NCBI GenBank assembly: GCA_002724395.1
Contig: PBOR01000013.1
Location: 128,433-192,432, forward strand
Length of the DNA: 64,000 nt
DNA from: Rhodospirillaceae bacterium
GTDB taxonomy: Bacteria > Pseudomonadota > Alphaproteobacteria > UBA8366
Reading direction: 5' to 3'
Shown here: positions 30,106 to 39,212 of the stretch, piece after piece
Layout of the letters: each line of letters opens with the position of its first letter
How positions within the stretch are numbered: position 1 is the stretch's first letter
The notes under the pieces: model-generated
Seen by the model: only the letters and a program-made list of their open reading frames with translations
Database searches by the model: none
Told to the model about the DNA's origin: nothing
Made by a program: the position numbers and the translations under genes

Positions 30106-30181
30106 GTTGGATTCTTAGAAGTAACAATAGAGGCGTAAGACTCCATTATTTTCTGTTGGATTTCAAAGGGACTTGAAAAAC

Positions 30182-31204
30182 ATGACAGGCGAAAAGGCTT
30201 GTCTGGTTACCGGAGGCGCGGGGTTTATCGGAAGACATTTGGTCACCCAATTGGTGGCGGATGGGCATCGTGTGCGCGTGCTGGATATCGTAACTAATGG
30301 GCAATTCGATAAAAGCGTAGAGTTTTTTCAAGGCTCTATCACCGACAGCGATTGTGTTCGAGCAGCGCTCTCGGATATCGATGTTTTGTATCATGTTGCT
30401 GGCAATCCAAACCTTTGGTTGCCAGACAAAACCCGTTTCGGATTAATAAATTGCCACGGCACCGATGTGGTTTTGCGTGAAGCTGGTAGGTTTGAGCTGG
30501 AGCGTATTGTTTTTACCTCTACGGAATCGATCTTAATCGGTAAGAAACCTGAACCCGGGTCGGTAGTTGATGAAACGGTCCGGCGAAAGCTGCGGGATAT
30601 GCCGGGGGCCTATTGCCGGTCCAAGTTCAGAGCTGAATCTATTGCGTTCGAAGCAGCCGACCGTGGTCAGCCGGTTGTGATTGTAAACCCAACTTTACCG
30701 GTGGGCCCCGGTGACCTGAGTATTACGCCACCTACAAGAATGTTGCTTGGATTTCTTAACGGTAAGCACCCAGCTTTTTTGGAATGTTTACTCAATATGA
30801 ATGACGTCCGCGATATTGCGCGTGGGCATATTCTGGCAGCTGAGAAAGGTCGTATCGGTGAGCGCTATATTCTTGGTCACGAAAACATTCATCTCAGTGA
30901 TCTTTTGAAATTATTGGAAGAGCTGACAGGTTTGCAGATGCCCAAGCGAAAAGTGCCTTATTGGTTAGCCTATGTGGTTGCAACTATTGATGAGGCGGTT
31001 TCTGATTGGATTACTGGTAAGCCTCCGCGTGCGCCGCTAACTGGTGTGCGATTGGCGGGAACTGAAGCAATTCTGGACAGCTCAAAGGCTTTGACGGAAT
31101 TGGGTGTGCCGCATCGTCCCATCGTAGAATCTTTAACGGATTCTATTCTTTGGCTTAGCCAAATGGGTTATACGTCTCGTCCAATGCCTAAACTCACTGC
31201 GTGA
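30182..31204 (+). CDS. HpnA-like NAD-dependent epimerase/dehydratase (extended SDR)
   Basis: Atypical/extended short-chain dehydrogenase, 340 aa. The Rossmann loop is GGAGFIG near the N-terminus, the catalytic Tyr and Lys sit in YCRSK, and the NVNDVRD-like MNDVRDIARGH plus GERYILG segments closely resemble hopanoid-associated sugar epimerase HpnA and dihydroflavonol reductases. No hopanoid gene is adjacent, so HpnA function is only a guess. AAAGGG lies 11 bases before the ATG; a TTG at 30173 is in frame. It sits between the Ldh2 dehydrogenase and the DUF962 gene. Confidence 0.82.
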   Translation: MTGEKACLVTGGAGFIGRHLVTQLVADGHRVRVLDIVTNGQFDKSVEFFQGSITDSDCVRAALSDIDVLYHVAGNPNLWLPDKTRFGLINCHGTDVVLREAGRFELERIVFTSTESILIGKKPEPGSVVDETVRRKLRDMPGAYCRSKFRAESIAFEAADRGQPVVIVNPTLPVGPGDLSITPPTRMLLGFLNGKHPAFLECLLNMNDVRDIARGHILAAEKGRIGERYILGHENIHLSDLLKLLEELTGLQMPKRKVPYWLAYVVATIDEAVSDWITGKPPRAPLTGVRLAGTEAILDSSKALTELGVPHRPIVESLTDSILWLSQMGYTSRPMPKLTA

Positions 31205-31286
31205 TTAAAGCAATTCTGCTTAGCTTGTTTTACCTGCGGGCGTACCTTACGGTGCCGGTGGTAATGCATCGAAGAGAACCATCTGA

Positions 31287-31625
31287 ATGTCCCAGAGATA
31301 CGAAACATTTGAAGAATTTTGGCCGGTTTACCTGCGCGCCCATAGCAAGCCCGGAACACGTGCCTGTCATTATTTTGCAACCGTGATCGGGGTGGGATGT
31401 GCCTTAGCTGCGGTTATCACGCAAATTTGGTGGTTAATCCTGGTGGGTATTGTTGGTGGCTATGGCGTTGCAATCGCGAGCCACCCCCTCATCGAAGGTA
31501 ACAATGCCCTGGTGCGCCCACATACGGTTTGGGCGGCGCTTTCAGATATGCGCATGTTTGCTTTTGCGGTGTCGGGGCGGTTAAAAGGTGAGCTGGATAA
31601 ACACAATATAGGGAAGCTTGATTGA
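31287..31625 (+). CDS. Mpo1-like (DUF962) membrane protein
   Basis: 112 aa protein of the DUF962/Mpo1 family. N-terminal FWPVYLRAHS and ACHYFATVIG carry conserved histidines, two membrane segments span about 30-68, and SHPLIEG with SDMRMF close the domain. Yeast Mpo1 is an iron-dependent dioxygenase acting on 2-hydroxy fatty acids; in bacteria the function is unknown. Its TGA overlaps the ATG of the first LLM gene (TGATG), which ties it to that operon. In a setting of oxidoreductases an oxygenase-like role is attractive but unproven. Confidence 0.82.
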   Translation: MSQRYETFEEFWPVYLRAHSKPGTRACHYFATVIGVGCALAAVITQIWWLILVGIVGGYGVAIASHPLIEGNNALVRPHTVWAALSDMRMFAFAVSGRLKGELDKHNIGKLD

Positions 31626-32650
31626 TGGCTGATATGCAGTTTGGATTGATGATTCGTGGACAATTTCCGCAAGAAGAAGATATGCGAATTCGTTTCGCGG
31701 AGATGATCGAACAGGTTCGTCTAATCGACAAGCTCGGCTTTGCGTCCCTGACCAAGGGAATGCATTACTCCTCATCGCCTATGCAGGTTTTCAACCAGAT
31801 GGTTTTTCATTCGCGCATGGCAGCCGAAACGACTAATTTACGGCATAACTTCGGGATCATTCTGTTGGCGCTGCATAAGCCGCTCGAAATTGCTGAACAG
31901 CTTGCAACACTTGATGTGATGACAAACGGCAAAGTAATTTTTGGTGCGGCTCTCGGCTATCGCGAGGTGGAGTTGGCGGCTTTTGGTGTAAAACGGAAGG
32001 AAATCGTTCGCCGTTTAACGGAAAATGTGGAAGCAATCAAACGGCTCTGGACAGAAGATTCAGTATCAATGAAAGGGACATTCTTCGAGTTACTCGATGC
32101 CAGCTGTTCGGTGAAACCCATTCAAGACCCGCACCCGCCTGTTTGGATTGGCGCCAACGCTGACCCAGCCATTGAACGTGCGGCTAAGATTGGCGATTGT
32201 TGGTATGTGAATCCTCATAATCGAATGGATACAATTCGCCATCAGATTGATGTTTACAAGCGTGCCCTCGATAAGGAAAAGAAGCCGTTTCCGACAGAAT
32301 TTCCAGGCCGTCGTGAATGCTTTGTTGCATCTTCCAGAGAGGAGGCCTTACGTCTCTGCAAGCCTTATTTGGCAAAAAAATATGAGGTCTATCATGCTTG
32401 GGGCCAGGACAAGGTTATGCCAGAGGGCGATAACAACTTTGATGTCGGTTTTGATGAATTAATCAAGGATCGCTTTTTCCTGGGCGCCCCCGACGAAGTT
32501 GCCGAACAGATTATCAAATATAGCCGTGAGACCGGCATCAACCATCATGTATTCAGTGTCCAATGGCCAGGCATGCCGCAATCTATGGCGCTCGATACCA
32601 TCAATATGCTCGCTGAAGAGGTGTTCCCTAAAGTTCGTCAGGGAATATAA
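31625..32650 (+). CDS. LLM-class oxidoreductase, paralogue 1 (F420-dependent?)
   Basis: Luciferase-like (LLM) TIM-barrel oxidoreductase, 341 aa. Family segments: LLALHKPLEIAEQLA, FGAALGYREVE, RLWTE, MKGTFFEL and PPVWIGANAD (the cofactor phosphate side). The middle loop reads KRKEIVRR and the C-terminal pocket segment VQWPGMP. LLM enzymes use FMN or coenzyme F420; the convergent F420 biosynthesis operon ending 4.2 kb downstream makes F420 the better guess. The start ATG overlaps the DUF962 stop by one base. First of five tandem paralogues; closest by motif to paralogue 2. Confidence 0.93.
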   Translation: MADMQFGLMIRGQFPQEEDMRIRFAEMIEQVRLIDKLGFASLTKGMHYSSSPMQVFNQMVFHSRMAAETTNLRHNFGIILLALHKPLEIAEQLATLDVMTNGKVIFGAALGYREVELAAFGVKRKEIVRRLTENVEAIKRLWTEDSVSMKGTFFELLDASCSVKPIQDPHPPVWIGANADPAIERAAKIGDCWYVNPHNRMDTIRHQIDVYKRALDKEKKPFPTEFPGRRECFVASSREEALRLCKPYLAKKYEVYHAWGQDKVMPEGDNNFDVGFDELIKDRFFLGAPDEVAEQIIKYSRETGINHHVFSVQWPGMPQSMALDTINMLAEEVFPKVRQGI

Positions 32651-32680
32651 TTTACACAGCATACTTCAGAGAGGAGTGAA

Positions 32681-33703
32681 ATGGCTGATATCCAACTAGG
32701 TTTGATGACCCGCGGGCAATTCCCGCAAGAGGATGACATGCAAGTGCGTATTGAGGAGATGTTCGAGCAGGTTAGGCTCGCGGATAAGCTTGGTTTCTCG
32801 TGTCTCACTAAAGGTATGCATTATTCAAGCGCGCCGTTACAGGACATGCAGATGGTCCCGTATCTGTCACGCGCTATGGCGGAAACCAAAAATATGCGGC
32901 TCAATATGGGCATCGTGTTGTTGGCATTGCATAAGCCTCTTGATTACGCGGAACTTGCAGCGACCATGGATGTACTCTCCGGTGGGCGTATCATATTCGG
33001 GGCCGCTCTCGGCTACCGTGAAGTAGAATTGAAAGCGTTTGGTGTGCAACGAAAAGAGATCGTGCGCCGTTTCACAGAAAATATTGAAGCGATCAAGCGC
33101 CTCTGGACTGAAGATAAGGTTACGATGAAGGGTACATTTTTCGAATTGGAAGACGCATCATGTTCTTTGAAGCCGGTACAAAAACCGCGTCCGCCAATTT
33201 GGATTGGGGCCAACGCCGACCCAGCAATTGAGCGCGCGGCGCAGATTGGTGATTGTTGGTATGTAAATCCCCATAACCGCAACGATACCTTATTGCGCCA
33301 ACTAGATGTTTATAAGCGTGCACTCGACAAAGCCGACAAGCCATTCCCGGATGAATTTCCTATGCGAAAGGAAGTTTTTGTTGCTGAGACCCGTGAAAAG
33401 GCGCTTGAGCTGGCCAAGCCGGCAATCAGTTTGAAATACCAAGTTTATCATTCTTGGGGTCAGGACAAGGTAATGCCTGAGGGTGACAATAACCTTGATC
33501 TTGATTGGGAGGAATTAATTGATGACCGTTTTGTCTTGGGTTCACCTGATGAGGTGACAGAACAGCTACTTAAATTACATAAGACCATGGGTGTGAACCA
33601 TATTATTGCCAGCCCGCAAGGCGCAGGCATGCCTCATGGTCAGGTTTTAGAATCCCTGCATTTGCTGGGCGAAGTGGTTCTGCCTAATTTGAAAAGTGCT
33701 TAA
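32681..33703 (+). CDS. LLM-class oxidoreductase, paralogue 2 (F420-dependent?)
   Basis: 340 aa, same architecture as paralogue 1: GAALGYREVE, the loop QRKEIVRR, RLWTED, MKGTFFELEDA, PPIWIGANADPAIERAA and WYVNPHNR are shared nearly word for word, so these two are the youngest-looking pair. The C-terminal pocket differs: SPQGAGMPHGQ in place of the VQWPGMP type. A strong AGAGAGGAG ribosome site lies 5 bases ahead. Thirty bases separate it from paralogue 1. Substrate unknown; the changed C-terminal segment suggests a different one. Confidence 0.93.
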   Translation: MADIQLGLMTRGQFPQEDDMQVRIEEMFEQVRLADKLGFSCLTKGMHYSSAPLQDMQMVPYLSRAMAETKNMRLNMGIVLLALHKPLDYAELAATMDVLSGGRIIFGAALGYREVELKAFGVQRKEIVRRFTENIEAIKRLWTEDKVTMKGTFFELEDASCSLKPVQKPRPPIWIGANADPAIERAAQIGDCWYVNPHNRNDTLLRQLDVYKRALDKADKPFPDEFPMRKEVFVAETREKALELAKPAISLKYQVYHSWGQDKVMPEGDNNLDLDWEELIDDRFVLGSPDEVTEQLLKLHKTMGVNHIIASPQGAGMPHGQVLESLHLLGEVVLPNLKSA

Positions 33704-33733
33704 AGACGCGCAAAAAGAGAGGAAATAAAGCTA

Positions 33734-34753
33734 ATGGATATGCAATTTGGTGTGATGTTGCGTGGCTTGTTCGATTGGGATGACGATATGACCGTCCGCT
33801 TCGAGGAGCTTATGGAACAGGCGCGTCTTATCGATAAGCTCGGCTATGACTGTATCACTAAGGGCTCGCATTTCTCTACCTACCCGCATCAGGAGATGAC
33901 GCAGATACCGTTTCTTTGTCGGGTCATGTCGGAAGCGCCAAATGTGCGCCTAAATGCGGGCATTGTATTGATGGCGCTCCACAACCCAATGGAAGTTGCT
34001 GACTACTTCGCCACTATGGATTTGATGTCTGGCGGACGCATGATTTTTGGTTGCGCGCTTGGCTACCGTGATGTGGAATTCAAGGCCTTCGGCGTTAAGA
34101 AAGGCACTGGTGTAAGGCGGTTCGAGGAAAATCTTACTGCAGTTCGTCGGCTGTGGACGGAAGAGAAAGTCTCGATGAAGGGTTCCACTTTCGAGCTTGA
34201 CGAAGCACGAATATCCGTGCCTTTGCAACAGGACCCGCATCCTCCAATTTGGATTGGCGCGAATGCAGATAAAGCGATCCAGCGTGCAGCAAGGATGGGA
34301 GACTGCTGGTACCTCAATCCCCATCAAAAGATCGAGACACTTTTGCGCCAAATAGATGTCTATCAGGCTGAGCTCGACAGGGTAGGTAAGCCATTTCCGA
34401 CTGAACTTCCTATCCGACGAGAAGTATTCTGCGCGCCGACTCATGACGAGGCAGTAGAGTTAGCTGCGCCCTATATCAAAGGTATGTACGACGCCTATAA
34501 AACATGGGGGCAGGACAAGGTGATGCCAGAAGAAGACCGCGACATTACTCAGGAGTATGCTGAGCTGGCAAAAGATCGATTTATTGTTGGCGATCCCGAC
34601 GAAGTTGCGGCGGAATATATCCGTTATAATAAAGAACTCGGCGTAAACCACATCATTATGAGCGTACAAGGTGTGGGTATGCCGCAAGGCCAGGTGCTTG
34701 ATACACTTACCTTGGTGGCGGAAGAGGTAATGCCGAAAGTTCGTGCCGCTTAA
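33734..34753 (+). CDS. LLM-class oxidoreductase, paralogue 3 (F420-dependent?)
   Basis: 339 aa. It shares the core segments FGCALGYRDVEFKAFG, RLWTEEKVSMKG and PPIWIGANAD. The middle loop is KKGTGVRRFEENL, a subgroup marker found only here and in paralogue 4, together with ADYFATMDLMSGG. The C-terminal pocket segment is SVQGVGMPQGQ. AGAGAGG precedes the ATG by about 12 bases. Thirty bases from paralogue 2. Cofactor and substrate are inferred only from context. Confidence 0.93.
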   Translation: MDMQFGVMLRGLFDWDDDMTVRFEELMEQARLIDKLGYDCITKGSHFSTYPHQEMTQIPFLCRVMSEAPNVRLNAGIVLMALHNPMEVADYFATMDLMSGGRMIFGCALGYRDVEFKAFGVKKGTGVRRFEENLTAVRRLWTEEKVSMKGSTFELDEARISVPLQQDPHPPIWIGANADKAIQRAARMGDCWYLNPHQKIETLLRQIDVYQAELDRVGKPFPTELPIRREVFCAPTHDEAVELAAPYIKGMYDAYKTWGQDKVMPEEDRDITQEYAELAKDRFIVGDPDEVAAEYIRYNKELGVNHIIMSVQGVGMPQGQVLDTLTLVAEEVMPKVRAA

Positions 34754-34770
34754 GTCGGATAGGAAAAAAT

Positions 34771-35793
34771 ATGACTGACATTCAATTCGGTTATATGACA
34801 CGAAGCCAGCACACCCGCGATGAAGATATGGGTGAATGTTTTGCCGACCTGATTGAACAGGTACGATTATTAGAGAAGCTTGGCTATTCCTCTTTTGCTA
34901 AAGGCAATCACTACTCTAGCGATCCATTTTTTGAATTTCAGCAAATTCCGCTTTTGTGTCGGTTGATGGCGGAGGCGCCCAGCATGCGGCTGATTGCGGG
35001 GATTGTGCTCTTATCGTTGCACAAGCCGTTGGAGATTGCAGAATATTTTGCAACCATGGACGTAATGTCGGGTGGCAAGGTAGTATTTGGAGCAGCGCTT
35101 GGATATCGCAATGTAGAATATAAGGCCTTCAATATTCAGAAAGGCACCGGCGTTGTTCGTTTCGAACAAAATTTAGAAGCGATCAAGCGGCTCTGGACCG
35201 AAGATAAAGTTTCCATGAAGGGCGAATATTTTGAGCTCGACGGCGCTTCGGTATCCATGCCCTGCGTGCAGGAGCCGCATCCGCCAATTTGGATTGGCGC
35301 CAACGCCGACGTGGCGGTCGATCGTGCCGCGCGCCTGGGTGACACTTGGTATATCAGCGCCCACCATCGCAAGGATACTTTGGTTCGCCAGGTTGAGTTC
35401 TATAAACGCTGTTTGGACAAATACAAAAAGCCTTTTCCTGCCGAGTGGCCTCTGCGGCGTGAGGTTTTCGTCGCCGAATCACGGGAAAAGGCAATAGAAT
35501 TGGTGCGTCCCTATCTCGGCCTAAAATACTCCACTTATCATGCTTGGGGGCAATCGGAGCCGATGCCCGAAGGTGACACACTGGGCCTCGAGTTTGATGA
35601 CCTACTAGAAAATAGGTTTATCTTCGGAACTGCCGATGAGGTCGCCGCAGAAATCGTCGATTATTGCGATGTCCTCGGCACCAACCATTTTATCACGAGT
35701 TGTCAGTGGCCCGGCATGCCGCATAGTTTGGTGATGGAAGGTATTCATCGTTTTGCCGAAGATGTGATGCCCCGAGTTCGTCAGGGCCTTTAG
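34771..35793 (+). CDS. LLM-class oxidoreductase, paralogue 4 (F420-dependent?)
   Basis: 340 aa. Subgroup marker QKGTGVVRFEQNL links it to paralogue 3, whereas its C-terminal pocket segment SCQWPGMPHSL is of the paralogue 1 type. Two otherwise fixed segments deviate: WYISAHHR replaces WYVNPHNR and WGQSEPMPEGD replaces WGQDKVMPEGD, so its active-site rim is the most unusual of the five. Seventeen bases from paralogue 3, AGGAAAAAAT before the ATG. Confidence 0.93.
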   Translation: MTDIQFGYMTRSQHTRDEDMGECFADLIEQVRLLEKLGYSSFAKGNHYSSDPFFEFQQIPLLCRLMAEAPSMRLIAGIVLLSLHKPLEIAEYFATMDVMSGGKVVFGAALGYRNVEYKAFNIQKGTGVVRFEQNLEAIKRLWTEDKVSMKGEYFELDGASVSMPCVQEPHPPIWIGANADVAVDRAARLGDTWYISAHHRKDTLVRQVEFYKRCLDKYKKPFPAEWPLRREVFVAESREKAIELVRPYLGLKYSTYHAWGQSEPMPEGDTLGLEFDDLLENRFIFGTADEVAAEIVDYCDVLGTNHFITSCQWPGMPHSLVMEGIHRFAEDVMPRVRQGL

Positions 35794-35822
35794 GCAATCT
35801 AAAAAGAGGAAGGAATATTGGA

Positions 35823-36839
35823 ATGAAATACGGCCTCTTCATTCGCGGACAGTACCGCCAGGACGAACCAGATCTGAAAGCGCGTTTTGATGAGTTGATG
35901 GAACAAGTGCGCGTTATCGAAAAACTAGGCTTCAGTGATTTACTTAGCGGTATGCATTATGCGGGCTATCCGCTGCAGCAGTTTCAATTGATGCCGTTTT
36001 TAGCTCGCGCTATGGCTGAAACGGAAAAATTACGTTTGGTGACGGGCATTATCCTGCTGTCTCTTCACAAGCCGCTTGATATCGCTGAACAGATGGCTTC
36101 CCTCGATGTCATGTCCGGCGGGCGTATGGTTTTCGGCTGCGGCCTTGGTTATCGGGATGTAGAGTTTCAGGGATTTGGCACTCATCAGAGCGAACGGGTG
36201 CCGCGGCTGATTGAAAACTTAGAGGCGATTAAGCGTCTCTGGACTGAAGAGCATGTGACCATGAAAGGTTCTCATTTCAATCTGGTCGACACTACGCTCT
36301 CCATGCGCCCTTATCAAATACCACATCCACCGATTTGGATGGGTGCAAACGCGGATGGAGCGGTTCGGCGCGCTGCGGAATTGGCTGACACCTGGTTTAT
36401 CAATCCCCATCAACGCATGGATACGATTGAACGTCAGCTGAATGTTTATAAGAGTGCACTTGATGAGTTTGGCAAACCTTTCCCGAGTGAACTTCCGCTC
36501 ATGCGCGAAATTTTCGTGGCAGAAACCCGTGATAAAGCGAAGGAAATCGCCCGGCCTTATTTAGAAGAAAAATATAAGGTGTATCATCAGTGGGGCCAAG
36601 ACAAGGCGATGCCGGAAGGTGATGATAATCTTGATCTAGATTTTGACGAACTAACGCGCGACCGTTTCCTGTTCGGCTCGCCGGACGAGGTTGCTGAACA
36701 AATTATAGGTTATGAAAAACGCCTTGGCGTCACTCATATGGTGCTCGGCATGCAAGGCGTGGGCATGCCGCAAAGCCAAATGCTTGAATCTCTTCATTTG
36801 TTTGCTGATGAAGTGATGCCTAAAGTGAAGAGCGCTTAA
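35823..36839 (+). CDS. LLM-class oxidoreductase, paralogue 5 (F420-dependent?)
   Basis: 338 aa, the most divergent of the five. It keeps GCGLGYRDVE, RLWTEEHVTMKG and PPIWMGANAD (Met for Ile), but the middle loop is HQSERVPRLIENL and it starts with FIRGQYRQDEPD instead of the usual MTRGQFPQEDD type. C-terminal pocket MQGVGMPQSQ. Last gene of the + arm; its stop is 3 bases from the stop of the convergent fbiC, so no terminator fits between the two operons. Confidence 0.93.
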   Translation: MKYGLFIRGQYRQDEPDLKARFDELMEQVRVIEKLGFSDLLSGMHYAGYPLQQFQLMPFLARAMAETEKLRLVTGIILLSLHKPLDIAEQMASLDVMSGGRMVFGCGLGYRDVEFQGFGTHQSERVPRLIENLEAIKRLWTEEHVTMKGSHFNLVDTTLSMRPYQIPHPPIWMGANADGAVRRAAELADTWFINPHQRMDTIERQLNVYKSALDEFGKPFPSELPLMREIFVAETRDKAKEIARPYLEEKYKVYHQWGQDKAMPEGDDNLDLDFDELTRDRFLFGSPDEVAEQIIGYEKRLGVTHMVLGMQGVGMPQSQMLESLHLFADEVMPKVKSA

Positions 36840-36842
36840 GCG

Positions 36843-39212
36843 TTATTCGGCAGCGCTAAGGGACCGCTTGGAGGACCGAGCGTATTTGGTCGCGGCATTG
36901 TTCACTACCGGCTTTAACGGAATGGCCTGACGCGCGGCGGCACGGCGTTCACTGGGAGCTAATCCGTAAAGGGTGGTACGTTGTTCGGGTGTGCGCCCTA
37001 ATTCTTTGATTGTTGCCTCTAGCGCTATCGGTGACATTTCTTGGCCGTGTTCCGCGCCGGCAGCGCGGGTGATTGTTTCGTTCATCAACGTTCCTCCCGC
37101 ATCGTTGGCACCGGCCTTGAGGCAGGCCTTCATTCCATCGATTCCCATTTTGACCCAAGAAGTTTGAATGTTTGGGATCACTGGATGCAGTGCGAGGCGC
37201 GAGATGGCATGCATGAGAATAGCTTCGCGGTAAGTAGGGCCATACCTGGCGCGCCCTTTCAGATAAATCGGTGCTCCCATCGGCACGAAAGGCAAAGGCA
37301 CTAATTCCGTAAAGCCGCCTGTACGTTCTTGTAGGTCACGCACGCGCAGAAGATGACGCGCCCAATGGATGGGATGGTCTACATGACCGAACATTATTGT
37401 GGCAGTCGAGCGGATACCGAGATCATGCGCGGTTTCCATAACCGACAACCAACCGGCTGTGTTGATTTTATCGGGACATATGATGCTGCGCACTTCATCG
37501 TCGAGAATTTCTGCTGCAGTACCTGGTAATGTACCAAGCCCTGCAGATTGTAGTTGCTGGAGATATTCCTTAATTGGTAGCCCCAATGTGCTGGCACCTT
37601 GCGATATCTCCAACGGAGTAAAGGCATGGATATGAATAGCGGGGGCGGATTTTTTTACCGTCTCGCATAGTTTCAAATAGGTGGCGCCATTATATTCCGG
37701 ATGGATACCGCCTTGCATGCAGACTTCTGTCGCTCCTCTTGCCCAGGCCTCACGAACGCGACGAGATACTTCCTCCAAATCGAGATTATAAGGCCGCCCA
37801 CGAAAATTTTCACTGAGCTTTCCTTTAGAAAAAGCACAGAATTGGCATCGATAGGAACACACGTTGGTATAGTTGATGTTTCGGTTGGTGACATAGGTGA
37901 CCGTGTCACCAACGGTTTCTGCGCGCAACTGATTTGCCGCGTCGCAAATCTCATAGAATGCACTGCCGCGTGCGCTAAATAAGCTGACAATATTATCGGT
38001 GGTCAGGCGCTTGCCACTGGCGGCTTTTTTTATGATCGATGAGAGTGCGATATTTTTGCCACCCGAATATGGGAGAGACGGGACCGCTGTTTTGGCACCA
38101 GGCGTCCAGTCCTCACTCCGGGCAAATCCCTCGCTGTCACTTAGAGCCAGAACGCTGGGCATTAAGTTTTTATCGACCCACTGATCATGTGATTGCACAT
38201 AAGCAGGATACAAGGCTAACCGCTCGGTCAATCGCTTGCCAGTTTTGGCGGTTTCCCGATCTAGAGCATTTAAATGGGGCCATGGCGCTTCTGGGTTTAC
38301 ATGATCCGGACTGACTGGAGAAACGCCGCCCCAATCATTAATACCTGCGTCTATTAATTTCGGCAAAACTCCGGGGCTAAGATTGGGAGGAGCTTGAATA
38401 TTCATTTCCGCGCCGAAAATAATGCGGGCGGCGGCTATGGTCCAAACTAACTCGTTTAAATCCGGCTCGGTCGCTGCAGCCATTTTAGTGTTTGGCTTGG
38501 CGCGAAAATTTTGAATGATAATTTCTTGAATATGGCCGTATTTCTGGTGGAGATCGTTTAGAGCTGCAAAAGACTCCAGTCGCTCGGCGCGGGTTTCGCC
38601 AATCCCGATCAAAATGCCGGAAGTAAAAGGAATATTAAGCTTTCCTGCTACAGCTATGGTTTCTAAGCGAATGGCCGGATCTTTGTCCGGCGATCCCCAG
38701 TGTGGTCCACCCTTCTCACAAAGGCGTGCGGAAACGCTTTCCAGCATAATGCCTTGCGAAATCGATACCTTTCGGAGAGCTGTCAACTCTTGCTCGGTCA
38801 TTACACCCGGGTTCACATGGGGCAATAGGCCGGTTTTTTTAAATACCAGAGCCGCCATTTCTGCGAGATAGGAAAGCGTTGATTCATGGCCTAATGATTC
38901 TAATTCTTCGCTTGCTATCCGATATCGGTTTTCTGGTTTGTCACCCAACGTAAAAAGCGCTTCCTTGCACCCCGTCTCCCGTCCGGCTTCTGCAAGGGCT
39001 AATACTTCTGTGGCATTTAGGTAGGCCCGTTCGCCTTTGCGCGGGGATTCCGCGAAAGTGCAATAGTGACAGACGTCGCGGCAAAGTTTTGTCAGTGGAA
39101 TGAAAACCTTTCGCGAATAGCTCACCAGTGGTCCATGCGCTTGATCACGCAGAGCGCCAGCATGCTCAATGAGAGTATCTATGGGTGCGCTAAGGATATC
39201 TTGGTGGTTCAT
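36843..39212 (-). CDS. fbiC: FbiC: fused CofG/CofH FO synthase
   Basis: 7,8-didemethyl-8-hydroxy-5-deazariboflavin (FO) synthase, 789 aa, making the deazaflavin chromophore of F420 from tyrosine and a ribityl-uracil. Two radical-SAM modules are fused. The N-terminal CofG-like half has a CxxxCxxC cluster at Cys44, Cys48 and Cys51 (CRDVCHYC); the C-terminal CofH-like half has a second at Cys452, Cys456 and Cys459 (CSYRCQFC), with GIHPEYNG and FGHVDHP further on. The fused form is typical of actinobacteria and of bacterial F420 producers; archaea carry two separate genes. The start overlaps the cofC stop (TAATG). Confidence 0.96.
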   Translation of the reverse strand: MNHQDILSAPIDTLIEHAGALRDQAHGPLVSYSRKVFIPLTKLCRDVCHYCTFAESPRKGERAYLNATEVLALAEAGRETGCKEALFTLGDKPENRYRIASEELESLGHESTLSYLAEMAALVFKKTGLLPHVNPGVMTEQELTALRKVSISQGIMLESVSARLCEKGGPHWGSPDKDPAIRLETIAVAGKLNIPFTSGILIGIGETRAERLESFAALNDLHQKYGHIQEIIIQNFRAKPNTKMAAATEPDLNELVWTIAAARIIFGAEMNIQAPPNLSPGVLPKLIDAGINDWGGVSPVSPDHVNPEAPWPHLNALDRETAKTGKRLTERLALYPAYVQSHDQWVDKNLMPSVLALSDSEGFARSEDWTPGAKTAVPSLPYSGGKNIALSSIIKKAASGKRLTTDNIVSLFSARGSAFYEICDAANQLRAETVGDTVTYVTNRNINYTNVCSYRCQFCAFSKGKLSENFRGRPYNLDLEEVSRRVREAWARGATEVCMQGGIHPEYNGATYLKLCETVKKSAPAIHIHAFTPLEISQGASTLGLPIKEYLQQLQSAGLGTLPGTAAEILDDEVRSIICPDKINTAGWLSVMETAHDLGIRSTATIMFGHVDHPIHWARHLLRVRDLQERTGGFTELVPLPFVPMGAPIYLKGRARYGPTYREAILMHAISRLALHPVIPNIQTSWVKMGIDGMKACLKAGANDAGGTLMNETITRAAGAEHGQEMSPIALEATIKELGRTPEQRTTLYGLAPSERRAAARQAIPLKPVVNNAATKYARSSKRSLSAAE

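Noticed and set aside
30182..31204. naming the SDR gene hpnA
   Set aside because: Motif likeness is good but no hopanoid gene is linked, so the symbol is withheld.
31625..36839. LLM genes as bacterial luciferase (luxAB)
   Set aside because: No luxCDE or flavin reductase nearby and five homologous copies instead of an alpha/beta pair; general LLM enzymes are the sound call.
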